Below, one piece after another: positions 1 to 6,066 of a stretch of 64,000 nt of DNA. The DNA lies in the NCBI RefSeq assembly GCF_014650595.1, contig NZ_BMVG01000029.1:1-64000 (forward strand), read 5' to 3'. Source of the DNA: Streptomyces alanosinicus (GTDB lineage Bacteria; Actinomycetota; Actinomycetes; Streptomycetales; Streptomycetaceae). The first letter of the stretch is position 1. Every line of letters begins with the position of its first letter. Below the pieces are notes generated by a model that saw nothing but the letters and a program-made list of their open reading frames with translations, ran no database searches and had not been told where the DNA came from. A program made the translations under genes and the position numbers.

Positions 1-498
1 CGGCAGCGGCCGCAGCGGCGTCAAGCGCATGTACTCCCGCTTCGTGGCCCTGCGGATCCGGCCCGCCGGACGCGAGATCCGCAAGGCAGCCGACGGCCCG
101 GAGCTGCCGGTGCGCTGGCTGCTGGCCGAATGGCCCGCCGACCAGCCCGAACCCGTCCAGTTCTGGCTGTCCAACCTGCCCGCCGACACCCCGCTGGCCA
201 CCCTCGTGCGCACCGCGAAACTGCGCTGGCGCATCGAGCACGACTACCGCGAGATGAAACAGGCCCTGGGCCTGGCCCACTTCGAAGGCCGCACATGGCG
301 GGGCTGGCACCACCACGTCACCCTCGTCTCCGTCGCACACGCCTTCTGCACCCTCCAACGCATCACCCGGGCCCCAAAAGAGACGGCGCCGGCCTGACCC
401 TCTACCGGGTCGTCCGTGAACTGCAGTTACTCCTCGCGGTCTGGACCGGCGCCTGCCCCACCTGTCACCGCAACATGCCGGAACCGATACCAACCTGA
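1..498 (+). pseudogene. IS701-type transposase, 3' part, frameshifted
   Basis: The open frame enters from the left edge (codons start at position 2) and encodes the C-terminal part of a DDE transposase. The segment LRWRIEHDYREMKQALGL, with its conserved Y-R-E-M-K, is typical of IS701-family enzymes. The frame stops at 395-397 just after APKETAPA. The usual family ending (LTLYRVVRELQ...ACPTCHR) continues in the -1 frame to 498. Loss of one C around 393-395 explains this exactly, so the copy is probably inactive. The 5' end and left inverted repeat lie outside the window. No clear right terminal repeat was recognised. Confidence 0.8.
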
Positions 499-517
499 CC
501 AAGCACTACTAGGACTG

Positions 518-553
518 CCCTGTCCGTGTGCACTGCCGTGCGCACGGACAGGG
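518..553. terminator. Strong stem-loop behind the transposase remnant
   Basis: Two 16-nt arms (518-533 and 538-553) pair with one mismatch around a 4-nt loop. Such a stem can stop transcription leaving the insertion sequence. It could instead belong to the IS end. No U-tract follows, as is common in Streptomyces. Confidence 0.6.
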
Positions 554-594
554 GCTTCGTCGTGCCTGGCACGTCGGACTGCTCCTCGGCGCTG

Positions 595-618
595 ACTCAT
601 TCGGATAAGTGGTTGACC
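595..618 (+). promoter_or_regulatory. Operator/-35 module, copy A
   Basis: An imperfect palindrome, ACTCATTCGGATAAGT, is followed after GG by TTGACC, a good -35 hexamer. The same 24-bp module occurs three times beside the GntR regulator gene (4888-5016), so that regulator is the likely ligand. Here it lies about 100 bp upstream of the secreted SH3-like gene. Confidence 0.7.
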
Positions 619-643
619 GCTCTGATGTGGTGTTGAATGCTGG

Positions 644-663
644 CCACTCATCCGGATGAGTGG
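644..663. promoter_or_regulatory. Perfect 20-bp palindromic operator, copy B
   Basis: CCACTCATCCGGATGAGTGG is a perfect palindrome and the most symmetrical of the five copies in the window. It sits 58 bp upstream of the start codon of the SH3-like gene, where bound repressor would block transcription. It is followed by TTGGCG, a degenerate version of the TTGACC seen in other copies. Confidence 0.7.
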
Positions 664-721
664 TTGGCGACTGAGATGGTCGGCGACTGCTCGTCCTCTT
701 TGAGTCGAAGGGATTTCGATC

Positions 722-1102
722 ATGGGACGTAAGGCACTGCGGGCGCTGGTCGTGTCGGGCGCGCTGGTGGCCGGTGTCGGCCTGGTAGGCGTCTCGGCGG
801 CCTCGGCGATGCCGGCGGATCCGGGGTACTCGTCGGGTGGCTCCGGTGGGGCGGGTGCGTCGTATCCGGCGGACCAGTCGGTGTTCAAGTCGGCGACGGT
901 GGACGGGTTGCGGGTGCGCATGGGCCCGGGGATGGATCGGGCGATACTCGGCCTGGTCTACGACGGTCAGCCGGTGCGGGTCATCACCTCGGCGTACGAC
1001 TCGACGGGGCAGATCTGGGACAAGGTGATGTTGCAGACCGCTTCGGCGGGCGGCCTGTCGGCCGGATATGTCGGGTGGATCACCGAAGAGTACTTGTACT
1101 GA
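722..1102 (+). CDS. Secreted bacterial SH3-like protein
   Basis: The 126-residue product has a classical signal peptide: RK at positions 3-4, a hydrophobic run, and a likely cleavage after about residue 29 (SAASA). After a Gly/Ser linker, residues about 58-126 contain the bacterial SH3 signature VDGLRVRMGPGMDRAILGLV and end in GYVGWITEEYLY. Such domains usually bind cell-wall peptides, but no catalytic domain is present, so a free extracellular module is likely. GAAGGGA about 9 nt upstream is the ribosome site. Two copies of the element operator precede the gene, which suggests control by the GntR regulator at 3995-4798. A terminator follows directly. Confidence 0.75.
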   Translation: MGRKALRALVVSGALVAGVGLVGVSAASAMPADPGYSSGGSGGAGASYPADQSVFKSATVDGLRVRMGPGMDRAILGLVYDGQPVRVITSAYDSTGQIWDKVMLQTASAGGLSAGYVGWITEEYLY

Positions 1103-1123
1103 CCTGACGTTCAGTAGGTGAGT

Positions 1124-1157
1124 CGGCCCCCTCTCGGCTTCGGCTGAGAGGGGGCCG
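1124..1157. terminator. Terminator after the SH3-like gene
   Basis: Perfect 12-bp arms CGGCCCCCTCTC (1124-1135) and GAGAGGGGGCCG (1146-1157) surround a 10-nt loop, 22 nt after the stop codon. A short T-run follows (CTTGG). Confidence 0.75.
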
Positions 1158-1342
1158 CTTGGTGGACTATGACTCTGTCATATGTGAAGGCCTTGTGCGC
1201 ATTGCGTGCAGGGGCGGGGGGCCGGTTGGTGTGGTTCCGGTTCCCGCACAGAGAGTAGTGGTGTGAAAACCCGATGAGACTTACACTGATCGCTCGGTTT
1301 TCGACTGGCACGCGTTCAAACGGGTGGGGTTAGTCGGCCGTT

Positions 1343-1657
1343 GTGACCAAAACGGCCATGGCTGGAGTGGGTTGCGCGATGGAGGAAGGCTGGTCGCCGG
1401 ACGGGGGCTTTGTCGGTCCGGACGATGCTGTGTTCATTCCCGGAATCGGCTATGCGCCATCGTGGCGGGAAGCGGATGTGGCAGCGCAGGAACTCAACGC
1501 CGTTATCGAGGATTTGGGGCTGGATCGCCGGATCGTTCGGGCGATTGCGCATGTGGGCCCGAACGGTGAACCGGTGGTTTGGCTACGTATCGAGGGTGTT
1601 CGCCTGCTCGCGGGGCTCCTGGAGGAGATAGCGGGAGAAAGGCGGCGGGCATGTTGA
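1343..1657 (+). CDS. Hypothetical protein of the element
   Basis: A 104-residue frame with a GTG start at 1343; ATG codons at 1358 and 1379 are in-frame alternatives and none has a convincing ribosome site. The N-terminal third is Gly/Asp rich (GWSPDGGFVGPDD). The rest looks like a small alpha/beta fold (READVAAQELNAVIEDL, then AHVGPNGEPVVWLRIEG). No signal peptide or membrane segment is present. I do not recognise a family. It lies 45 bp before a small Cys-rich ORF on the same strand, and the two probably form a transcript ending at the 1936-1973 hairpin. Confidence 0.5.
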   Translation: MTKTAMAGVGCAMEEGWSPDGGFVGPDDAVFIPGIGYAPSWREADVAAQELNAVIEDLGLDRRIVRAIAHVGPNGEPVVWLRIEGVRLLAGLLEEIAGERRRAC

Positions 1658-1701
1658 CGAGCGCTGGCGGACGGTAGGCGAGTAGGGGAAGGGAATGCGG
1701 G

Positions 1702-1869
1702 ATGAGGCGGGATGACTGGCGGACTGCGAAGGGTTCGCGAGTGTGGATCGAAACCGATAGGCGGGGAGAGTTCATCCAGTGCGAGGGCTGCCGACGGCCG
1801 ATCTTGATCACGGGTGCGGGTCCTGCGCGGTTTGCCGCCGAGCAGCACGCGCGGACCTGCCGGAATTAG
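1702..1869 (+). CDS. Small zinc-ribbon-like protein (55 aa)
   Basis: ATG at 1702 follows a good ribosome site (AGGGGAAGGGA, 1683-1693) and the frame ends at TAG 1867-1869. The product is 55 residues. It carries CEGC at residues 27-30 and HARTC at 50-54, giving a C-x2-C...H-x3-C ligand set that could hold one zinc ion. The N-terminus is basic and aromatic (MRRDDWRTAKGSRVWIETDR). Small proteins of this kind are frequent on Streptomyces mobile elements and phages, with unknown role; DNA or protein binding is only an inference. It is the last gene before the bidirectional hairpin at 1936. Confidence 0.6.
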   Translation: MRRDDWRTAKGSRVWIETDRRGEFIQCEGCRRPILITGAGPARFAAEQHARTCRN

Positions 1870-1935
1870 GGCGGTCCCAGGCGGCGACGTTGGCGTCCTC
1901 GGCGCTGGCACAGCGGCCGATCGCCGCCAAGAGCT

Positions 1936-1973
1936 AGGAGTCTTCCCGGCGTTGCTTTGCCGGGAAGACTCCT
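1936..1973. terminator. Bidirectional terminator between convergent genes
   Basis: Perfect 15-bp arms AGGAGTCTTCCCGGC (1936-1950) and GCCGGGAAGACTCCT (1959-1973) separate the plus-strand gene ending at 1869 from the minus-strand gene ending at 1988. Confidence 0.8.
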
Positions 1974-1987
1974 GCATGACACCCTCG

Positions 1988-2527
1988 TCAGCCGCAGGGC
2001 ACGTTGAGGTTGTACGTGCGATAACCGGAATTGATCTGGGTGTCGGTCCAGTACGGTCCGCTGAGGACATACCGTGCCCTGAGCGTGTAGTTACCGGGAC
2101 CCGCGCAACCGGTGGAGTTGCCTTCGACAACACCGCCCGGACCGCCGCTGCCGGAACTGCTGCTGTCCAGCAAATCCTGCCCATTACGGGTCACCGTGTA
2201 GGCGAAATCGAAGCCGCAAGGGTACTTCGCCTTGGCGTAGTACCAAGCCCCTCCCCAGTAGTACTGGCACTCGGAGAATTCCAGCACGGGCCAGAGTTGG
2301 CTACCGTCAGTCGCGAGGCAGAACCGGGCTTCGGTGTAGGTCCAACGACCCTCTGAGTACAGCGAGAACTTGCTGCCGCATGTAGTCGTCGGCTCGGCCT
2401 TCGTCGCGACATGAGGCGCATGGTGAGTTGTGGCGCTGGCCGTGGACACCATCAGTGTCACCGCCGCCATTGCAGCAGTGGCTGTGCAAGCGATGGCGCG
2501 TTTGAGGAGCTTTTGGGGCGTTAACAC
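1988..2527 (-). CDS. Secreted Cys-containing protein, bldA codon at start
   Basis: The 179-residue product begins MLTPQKLLKRAIACTATAAM, a basic n-region followed by a hydrophobic stretch and a probable cleavage near STASA (about residue 32), so it should be exported. The mature part has six cysteines (CGSK, RFCLA, SECQ, YPCGF, TGCAG and a final PCG), consistent with disulfides in a compact extracellular domain. I do not recognise the family. GGAGGGGG lies just upstream of the GTG start. The second codon is TTA, the rare leucine codon read by bldA tRNA in Streptomyces, so translation may be tied to morphological development. Confidence 0.65.
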   Translation of the reverse strand: MLTPQKLLKRAIACTATAAMAAVTLMVSTASATTHHAPHVATKAEPTTTCGSKFSLYSEGRWTYTEARFCLATDGSQLWPVLEFSECQYYWGGAWYYAKAKYPCGFDFAYTVTRNGQDLLDSSSSGSGGPGGVVEGNSTGCAGPGNYTLRARYVLSGPYWTDTQINSGYRTYNLNVPCG

Positions 2528-3197
2528 GTTTCCCCCTCCGGGTGGTCAATTTTCCGCGAATATCGACAATCTGCCGATATTCGCGATCGATTGCTTGCGC
2601 ATTGACCATGCCATGCACCCAAAGGGGGGAACTATGGAAAATGGCGCAACTGACTCGTGTGGGGGAATTCTTCACCTTGTCGCTTAATGGCTGAAATGGG
2701 TCATCTGTTGGACCTTCTGGGTCGCGTCGCCTGAGGTGGAGTGGGGGCGGTGTTTCGTCGGTTGATTGCGGGGTTTCGGTTACAGCACCCCGCGACGGCG
2801 GAACGATGCGATTACGTGCGTGGTGACCTCACGCGCGCATGGATCTTGGCCACCACGAAACCTGTTTCGCGCGTGAGGTTGCCACGCGTGGGCGGGGTCC
2901 AGGGGTGCGCTGTAGTGCCCCTGGTACCACCGGCCCCAACCCGTTCGTCACGGCGCTGTGCGCCACAGTGTGGACGTGGGTGGCGTAAGGAACTCGCACG
3001 GACGCCTGTGGTGGACGCAGGACTTCACGTCGTGAAAGGCAGGCCCGAGGCCCCCACAGCCCGGCGCCGGCTCGCGTCCGCAGAAACGTGTGCGCCCGCC
3101 GGGGTGGCACCGGCCACTACCGACGGGCGATGGTTCACGAGCGTGTCCCGAGCGGACCGATCCGCCTACCGGGACACATCCGAGACCGGCGGATACA
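2528..3197. other. Gap without a convincing gene; contains an inverted repeat
   Basis: No reading frame here has both a ribosome site and a recognisable product. The only structure is an inverted repeat with perfect 11-bp arms, CCTCACGCGCG (2827-2837) and CGCGCGTGAGG (2868-2878), separated by 30 bp. It could be an operator pair or a stem-loop. The right edge holds GTCCCG...CGGGAC near 3145-3175, possibly a terminator for the minus-strand gene starting at 3509. Confidence 0.4.
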
Positions 3198-3509
3198 TCA
3201 CTGGAACCCCATGCAGGCAGCGACGACGTACCCCTTCATCCCCTTCCACGTGACCGGGTACCAGAGCCTTTCCTTTATTCCACAGGCCTTGTACGTGGCT
3301 CCCGCCACGTAGGCGGTGTCGTTGGTGTTGACGACCGCGCCCTTGGGGATGATGCCCCGGGCGGTGGACTTGTTGGTCGGCTTCGCCCTCAGCGTGACCG
3401 ATTCCAGCATCTTGGCCTTCGCCGGAGCCGCCGTGGCAGCCGGAACCGCACCGGCCACCACACCGCCCACCAGCGCGACAACGGTCGCAACGCGTGCAAG
3501 TCTCGTCAC
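3198..3509 (-). CDS. Secreted SH3-like protein
   Basis: The frame is open further upstream, but the GTG at 3507-3509 gives a normal signal peptide, MTRLARVATVVALVGGVVAG followed by an Ala-rich cleavage region. The mature part (about residues 32-103) reads as a small SH3-type barrel: LESVTLRAKPTNKSTARGII, then IPKGAVVNTNDT, then WYPVTWKGMKGYVVAACMG. It has two cysteines (YKACGI and AACMG) that could form a disulfide. GGGG lies about 10 nt before the start. It is a distinct relative of the exported SH3-like protein at 722-1102, so the element segment carries two exported proteins of this type. Confidence 0.65.
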   Translation of the reverse strand: MTRLARVATVVALVGGVVAGAVPAATAAPAKAKMLESVTLRAKPTNKSTARGIIPKGAVVNTNDTAYVAGATYKACGIKERLWYPVTWKGMKGYVVAACMGFQ

Positions 3510-3826
3510 GGCAAATCCCCGTTTCTCTTTCTTGATCAGGTCTAACAGCCAGGCGACGTTAGCAAGTGCTGATCCATCGGGCCTTGGGGAGGGGCCGCGC
3601 CCACACGGCCTGGACACACACTCTCTACACGTCAGACCACGAACCACCAGATCCAGCAGCGCACACACGAACAGAGCGGTCCCGATGAAGTAGTTGACCG
3701 AGAGAGGCGCTGGCCTCCTTGGTAAATGAGCGTGATAGCGCGGCGACTTGGCGCCGGTAGCAGGCGAGAGTGGGCCTCTGTCGGCCGTGCGGCTAGCTTT
3801 CCCGATGACGAACAGGGCGGACGGCG

Positions 3827-3860
3827 AAGCCCCCCCCGCGACGATTCAGCGGGGGGCTTT
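3827..3860. terminator. Terminator downstream of the GntR gene
   Basis: AAGCCCCCCCCGC (3827-3839) pairs with GCGGGGGGCTTT (3849-3860). The A-run on one side and T-run on the other make it suited to work in both directions. A second GC-rich stem (GGCGCGCC-type, about 3956-3974) lies between it and the stop of the GntR gene. Confidence 0.7.
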
Positions 3861-3994
3861 GCTGCTTGGTCGGGTGCGGTGGCGGTGTCGGGCGGTTGCC
3901 GTCCGGACGGGACCGGCCGGAGGCCGCATGCCCGGCCGGGGCGGCAGGACCGCCCGGCGCGCCGAAGGCGCGCCCTTGAACAAGTAAAGCGAAG

Positions 3995-4798
3995 TTACTC
4001 CGATTCGGATCGCCGGCGGGTGGTGCGCCTGGCGGCTGCCCTGGTCGGCGTCACGGGGTAGGTGAGCCGGCACGTGGAGGCGGGGGCCTTCAACTCTTCG
4101 CACAACAAGGGGCGGTCCTGGTCGGCGTCGGTGGTCACGCGGTAGGTGATCAGGAGGGGGCTGGCGTCGCTCAGTCCGAGTGCCGTGCGCTCGTCGGGGT
4201 ATGGGGCGCGAGCGGTGACATGTTCGGTGAAACTCAGACTGAGTCCGGCTTCGGCGAGTTGCCGGTACAGGTCGGCGATCTCGGCGTCTGGCTGCTCGGC
4301 CAGCGTGGGCACGTCGGCAGCGGTGGCCATCGGGATCAGGACACGGTGGGCCATCCGGGCACCGGTCGCCGCGTCGCAGAGCATGCGGTCCACGCTGATG
4401 GCATCCTGGTCAAGCTGGTCAAGCAACAGGGCTGGCGGTCCATCCAGCGCGATCCTGCTGACGGCAGGCGCCTCGGCCTCCTTCGCCACCGGCAAGCGCC
4501 AATCCCCCTTCGCAGTGCGCTGGATGGACCGGTCAACACGGGTGGCGGGCAGGACTCCGCCGGACGGAAGAACCCTGCTGCCCTTGCCCTGCAAGGACTC
4601 CACCAGTCCCATGCGACGCAGCTCGGCGACGGCCGCACGGGCGGTGTGCTTGCCTACGCCGTACATCTCCACCATCTCGTTCTCGGACGGCAGGAGATCG
4701 CCTGGTTGATAGCGGCCGCGCTTGATGTCGGTGGCCATGCGCTGAGCCACCTGCAAGTACATGGACGGGGCGCGTTCGATGTGCTCTCGGGCTGCCAT
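3995..4798 (-). CDS. GntR/HutC-family repressor of the integrative element (KorSA-like)
   Basis: From ATG 4798 (AGAAGGA ribosome site) the product is 267 residues. Residues about 10-80 form a GntR winged helix: YLQVAQRMATDIKRGRYQPG, then LPSENEMVEMYGVGKHTARAAVAELRR shortened here to its key positions, ending in the wing QGKGSRVLPSG. The rest matches a UTRA effector domain of the HutC subfamily (FTEHVTARAPYPDERTALGL, then PLLITYRVTTDADQDRPL). In pSAM2-like elements a GntR protein in this place, KorSA, represses the replication/transfer activator. Three copies of the operator module lie in its own upstream region, pointing to autoregulation and control of the divergent transfer operon. The ligand is unknown. 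Confidence 0.85.
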   Translation of the reverse strand: MAAREHIERAPSMYLQVAQRMATDIKRGRYQPGDLLPSENEMVEMYGVGKHTARAAVAELRRMGLVESLQGKGSRVLPSGGVLPATRVDRSIQRTAKGDWRLPVAKEAEAPAVSRIALDGPPALLLDQLDQDAISVDRMLCDAATGARMAHRVLIPMATAADVPTLAEQPDAEIADLYRQLAEAGLSLSFTEHVTARAPYPDERTALGLSDASPLLITYRVTTDADQDRPLLCEELKAPASTCRLTYPVTPTRAAARRTTRRRSESE

Positions 4799-4887
4799 GG
4801 CTGGTGTCCTTCTCGGTTCGCCGGTCTGAGTACTGGGTGGGCTTCGGGCGGACTGGCTGTCAGTGCCTCGTGGTACGGCGCACGGGC

Positions 4888-4911
4888 ACTCATGAGGATA
4901 AGTGGTTGACC
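4888..4911 (+). promoter_or_regulatory. Operator/-35 module, copy C
   Basis: ACTCATGAGGATAAGT-GG-TTGACC. It lies 90 bp upstream of the GntR start codon and about 135 bp upstream of the first transfer gene. The palindrome is weaker here (GAGG centre) but the -35-like TTGACC is intact. Confidence 0.7.
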
Positions 4912-4935
4912 GGTCCGTCGAACAGCCCCCTACCC

Positions 4936-4959
4936 ACTCATCCGGATAAGTTGTTGACC
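4936..4959 (+). promoter_or_regulatory. Operator/-35 module, copy D, with likely promoter
   Basis: ACTCATCCGGATAAGT-TG-TTGACC. TTGACC (4954-4959) followed 18 bp later by CAAGAT (4978-4983) makes a plausible promoter reading into the transfer operon. The operator abuts its -35 box, so a bound repressor would exclude RNA polymerase. Confidence 0.7.
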
Positions 4960-4992
4960 CTGCGTCGAGCGACAAGTCAAGATGATCACCCA

Positions 4993-5016
4993 ACTCATTC
5001 GGATAAGTGGCTGGGT
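4993..5016 (+). promoter_or_regulatory. Operator module, copy E
   Basis: ACTCATTCGGATAAGT-GG-CTGGGT. The palindrome is kept but the -35-like hexamer is lost. It sits between the predicted promoter and the ribosome site of the first transfer gene, where a repressor would act as a roadblock. Confidence 0.65.
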
Positions 5017-5045
5017 GGGTGTGATGCTGGATGAGGTGAACTGCC

Positions 5046-5426
5046 TTGATCAACAAACCGATCGACACCGGGCGGTTGGGCACGATCCGTTGCCTGATCG
5101 CTCCGGAACCGCGCGTCACGCTGGAGGGCGAACAGCGACGTGACCGCGAGGGAAACCCCCTGTGGATCACGGGTCTCGTGGTGCGCCAGATGGAGGGGCG
5201 CCGGCTGGAGGAGATCCACGTGGTCACCAACGGCCAGCCTCAGGGTCTCGTGGAGGGTGGTGAGGTCCGGGTCACGGACCTGTGGGGTAACGACTGGGAG
5301 ATCGACGGCCGGAACGGTACGACCTACCGGGCTGCTGCGATCACGCCCGTGCAGGGCTCCGTCGGCAGCTCCGCTCCGTCTCCTGCGGCCGGTCCGCGCG
5401 GGAAGCCGGCGGGCGGCGATTCGTGA
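5046..5426 (+). CDS. SCO3933-type regulatory protein, first gene of transfer operon
   Basis: The 126-residue product starts at TTG 5046, six nt after GAGGTGA (5033-5039). The ordered part (residues 1-100) reads PIDTGRLGTIRCLIAPEPRV, then GNPLWITGLVVRQMEGR, then VRVTDLWGNDWEIDGRNG; the tail is Ser/Pro/Gly rich. I recognise the pattern of small proteins at the head of transfer operons on Streptomyces plasmids and AICEs, often labelled SCO3933-family regulatory protein; function is not established to my knowledge. It is divergent from the GntR gene and shares its operator-rich upstream region. Its stop overlaps the next start (TGATG), indicating translational coupling. Confidence 0.65.
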   Translation: MINKPIDTGRLGTIRCLIAPEPRVTLEGEQRRDREGNPLWITGLVVRQMEGRRLEEIHVVTNGQPQGLVEGGEVRVTDLWGNDWEIDGRNGTTYRAAAITPVQGSVGSSAPSPAAGPRGKPAGGDS

Positions 5427-5884
5427 TGGAGCGGTATTTCTGGCACCTGAATGCCCGGCAGGCGGACGGCATGGCCTGCGTGGTCTGCAACGCCGACTTC
5501 CTCAACGCGAAGATCACGTCTCTACCGGTCGGGCGGTCGCCTGCCGATGAGTCACAGGTCTTCGCATGCAAGGACCCGTGCGCGGCCGTGATCGCGGACG
5601 AGGCGGATCGCATGGCCCGAGACATGCGGGCGGCGGCAGGCGCGGACGAAGCAGACGGCGAGGACGCTACGGATCGCGATGGCCCGGTGTTCTGCGTGGA
5701 TGGGCATTTCGGTTCGCTGCTGCGGGATCTGCGAGCGCTGGCTGGTGCTGAAGCGCTGCTCGCGACGTCCGATGACATCCCCGCCCTTCGATTCCTCCTC
5801 GGCCTCACGGCTCGTCATGCCGAGTCGGCCATGCTGCGCGCCCGGCTCGTGCTCGCCTGGACCAAAGAAGAAGGAGCGGACTGA
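5426..5884 (+). CDS. Conserved element protein with CxxC, translationally coupled
   Basis: ATG 5426 overlaps the preceding stop (TGATG), which decides the start over GTG 5423. The 152-residue product has CVVC at residues 19-22 and further Cys at KDPCAA and VFCVDG. An acidic Ala-rich middle (RAAAGADEADGEDATDRDG) is followed by a helical C-terminus (RFLLGLTARHAESAMLRARL). No membrane segment or signal peptide is evident. I do not know the family. Tight coupling with genes on both sides and position before the DNA translocase suggest a part in transfer or its control. Confidence 0.6.
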   Translation: MERYFWHLNARQADGMACVVCNADFLNAKITSLPVGRSPADESQVFACKDPCAAVIADEADRMARDMRAAAGADEADGEDATDRDGPVFCVDGHFGSLLRDLRALAGAEALLATSDDIPALRFLLGLTARHAESAMLRARLVLAWTKEEGAD

Positions 5885-6066
5885 TGCCCGCTTCCCTGGT
5901 GGTGTGGATCCTGTCAGCGCTGCTGATCGTCGGTGTGCTGACGCAACGCTGGTGGGAACCGCGTCTGGCGGCGCGGGGCATCCCGATGCGGCAGTGGCCA
6001 TGGCGCTGGTGGCTGGTCGGCTACCCGGGAACCGCACTGCGCATCTGGACGACGTGGCGCCACTGA
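5884..6066 (+). CDS. Small membrane protein of the transfer operon
   Basis: A 60-residue protein starting at ATG 5884, which overlaps the previous stop codon (TGATG). Residues about 3-21 (ASLVVWILSALLIVGVLT) form one membrane helix. The rest is Trp/Arg rich (QRWWEPRLAARGIP, PWRWWLVGYPG) and probably lies against the inner face of the membrane. Small Spd-type membrane proteins commonly accompany TraB on Streptomyces elements and aid spread through the mycelium; assignment to that role rests on position and topology only. Its 3' end overlaps the probable start of the translocase gene. Confidence 0.6.
   Translation: MPASLVVWILSALLIVGVLTQRWWEPRLAARGIPMRQWPWRWWLVGYPGTALRIWTTWRH

Noticed and set aside
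595..663. CRISPR-like interpretation of the repeated 24-mers
   Set aside because: Copies are imperfect, palindromic, unevenly spaced and sit in two promoters; no cas gene is present.
2741..3253. Plus-strand 170-codon frame in the element gap
   Set aside because: No ribosome site, Arg/Pro/Thr shadow composition, and it overlaps the 3' end of the credible SH3-like gene on the other strand.
3748..3987. 79-codon frame before the GntR gene end
   Set aside because: It runs through two terminator stems and its composition is shadow-like.
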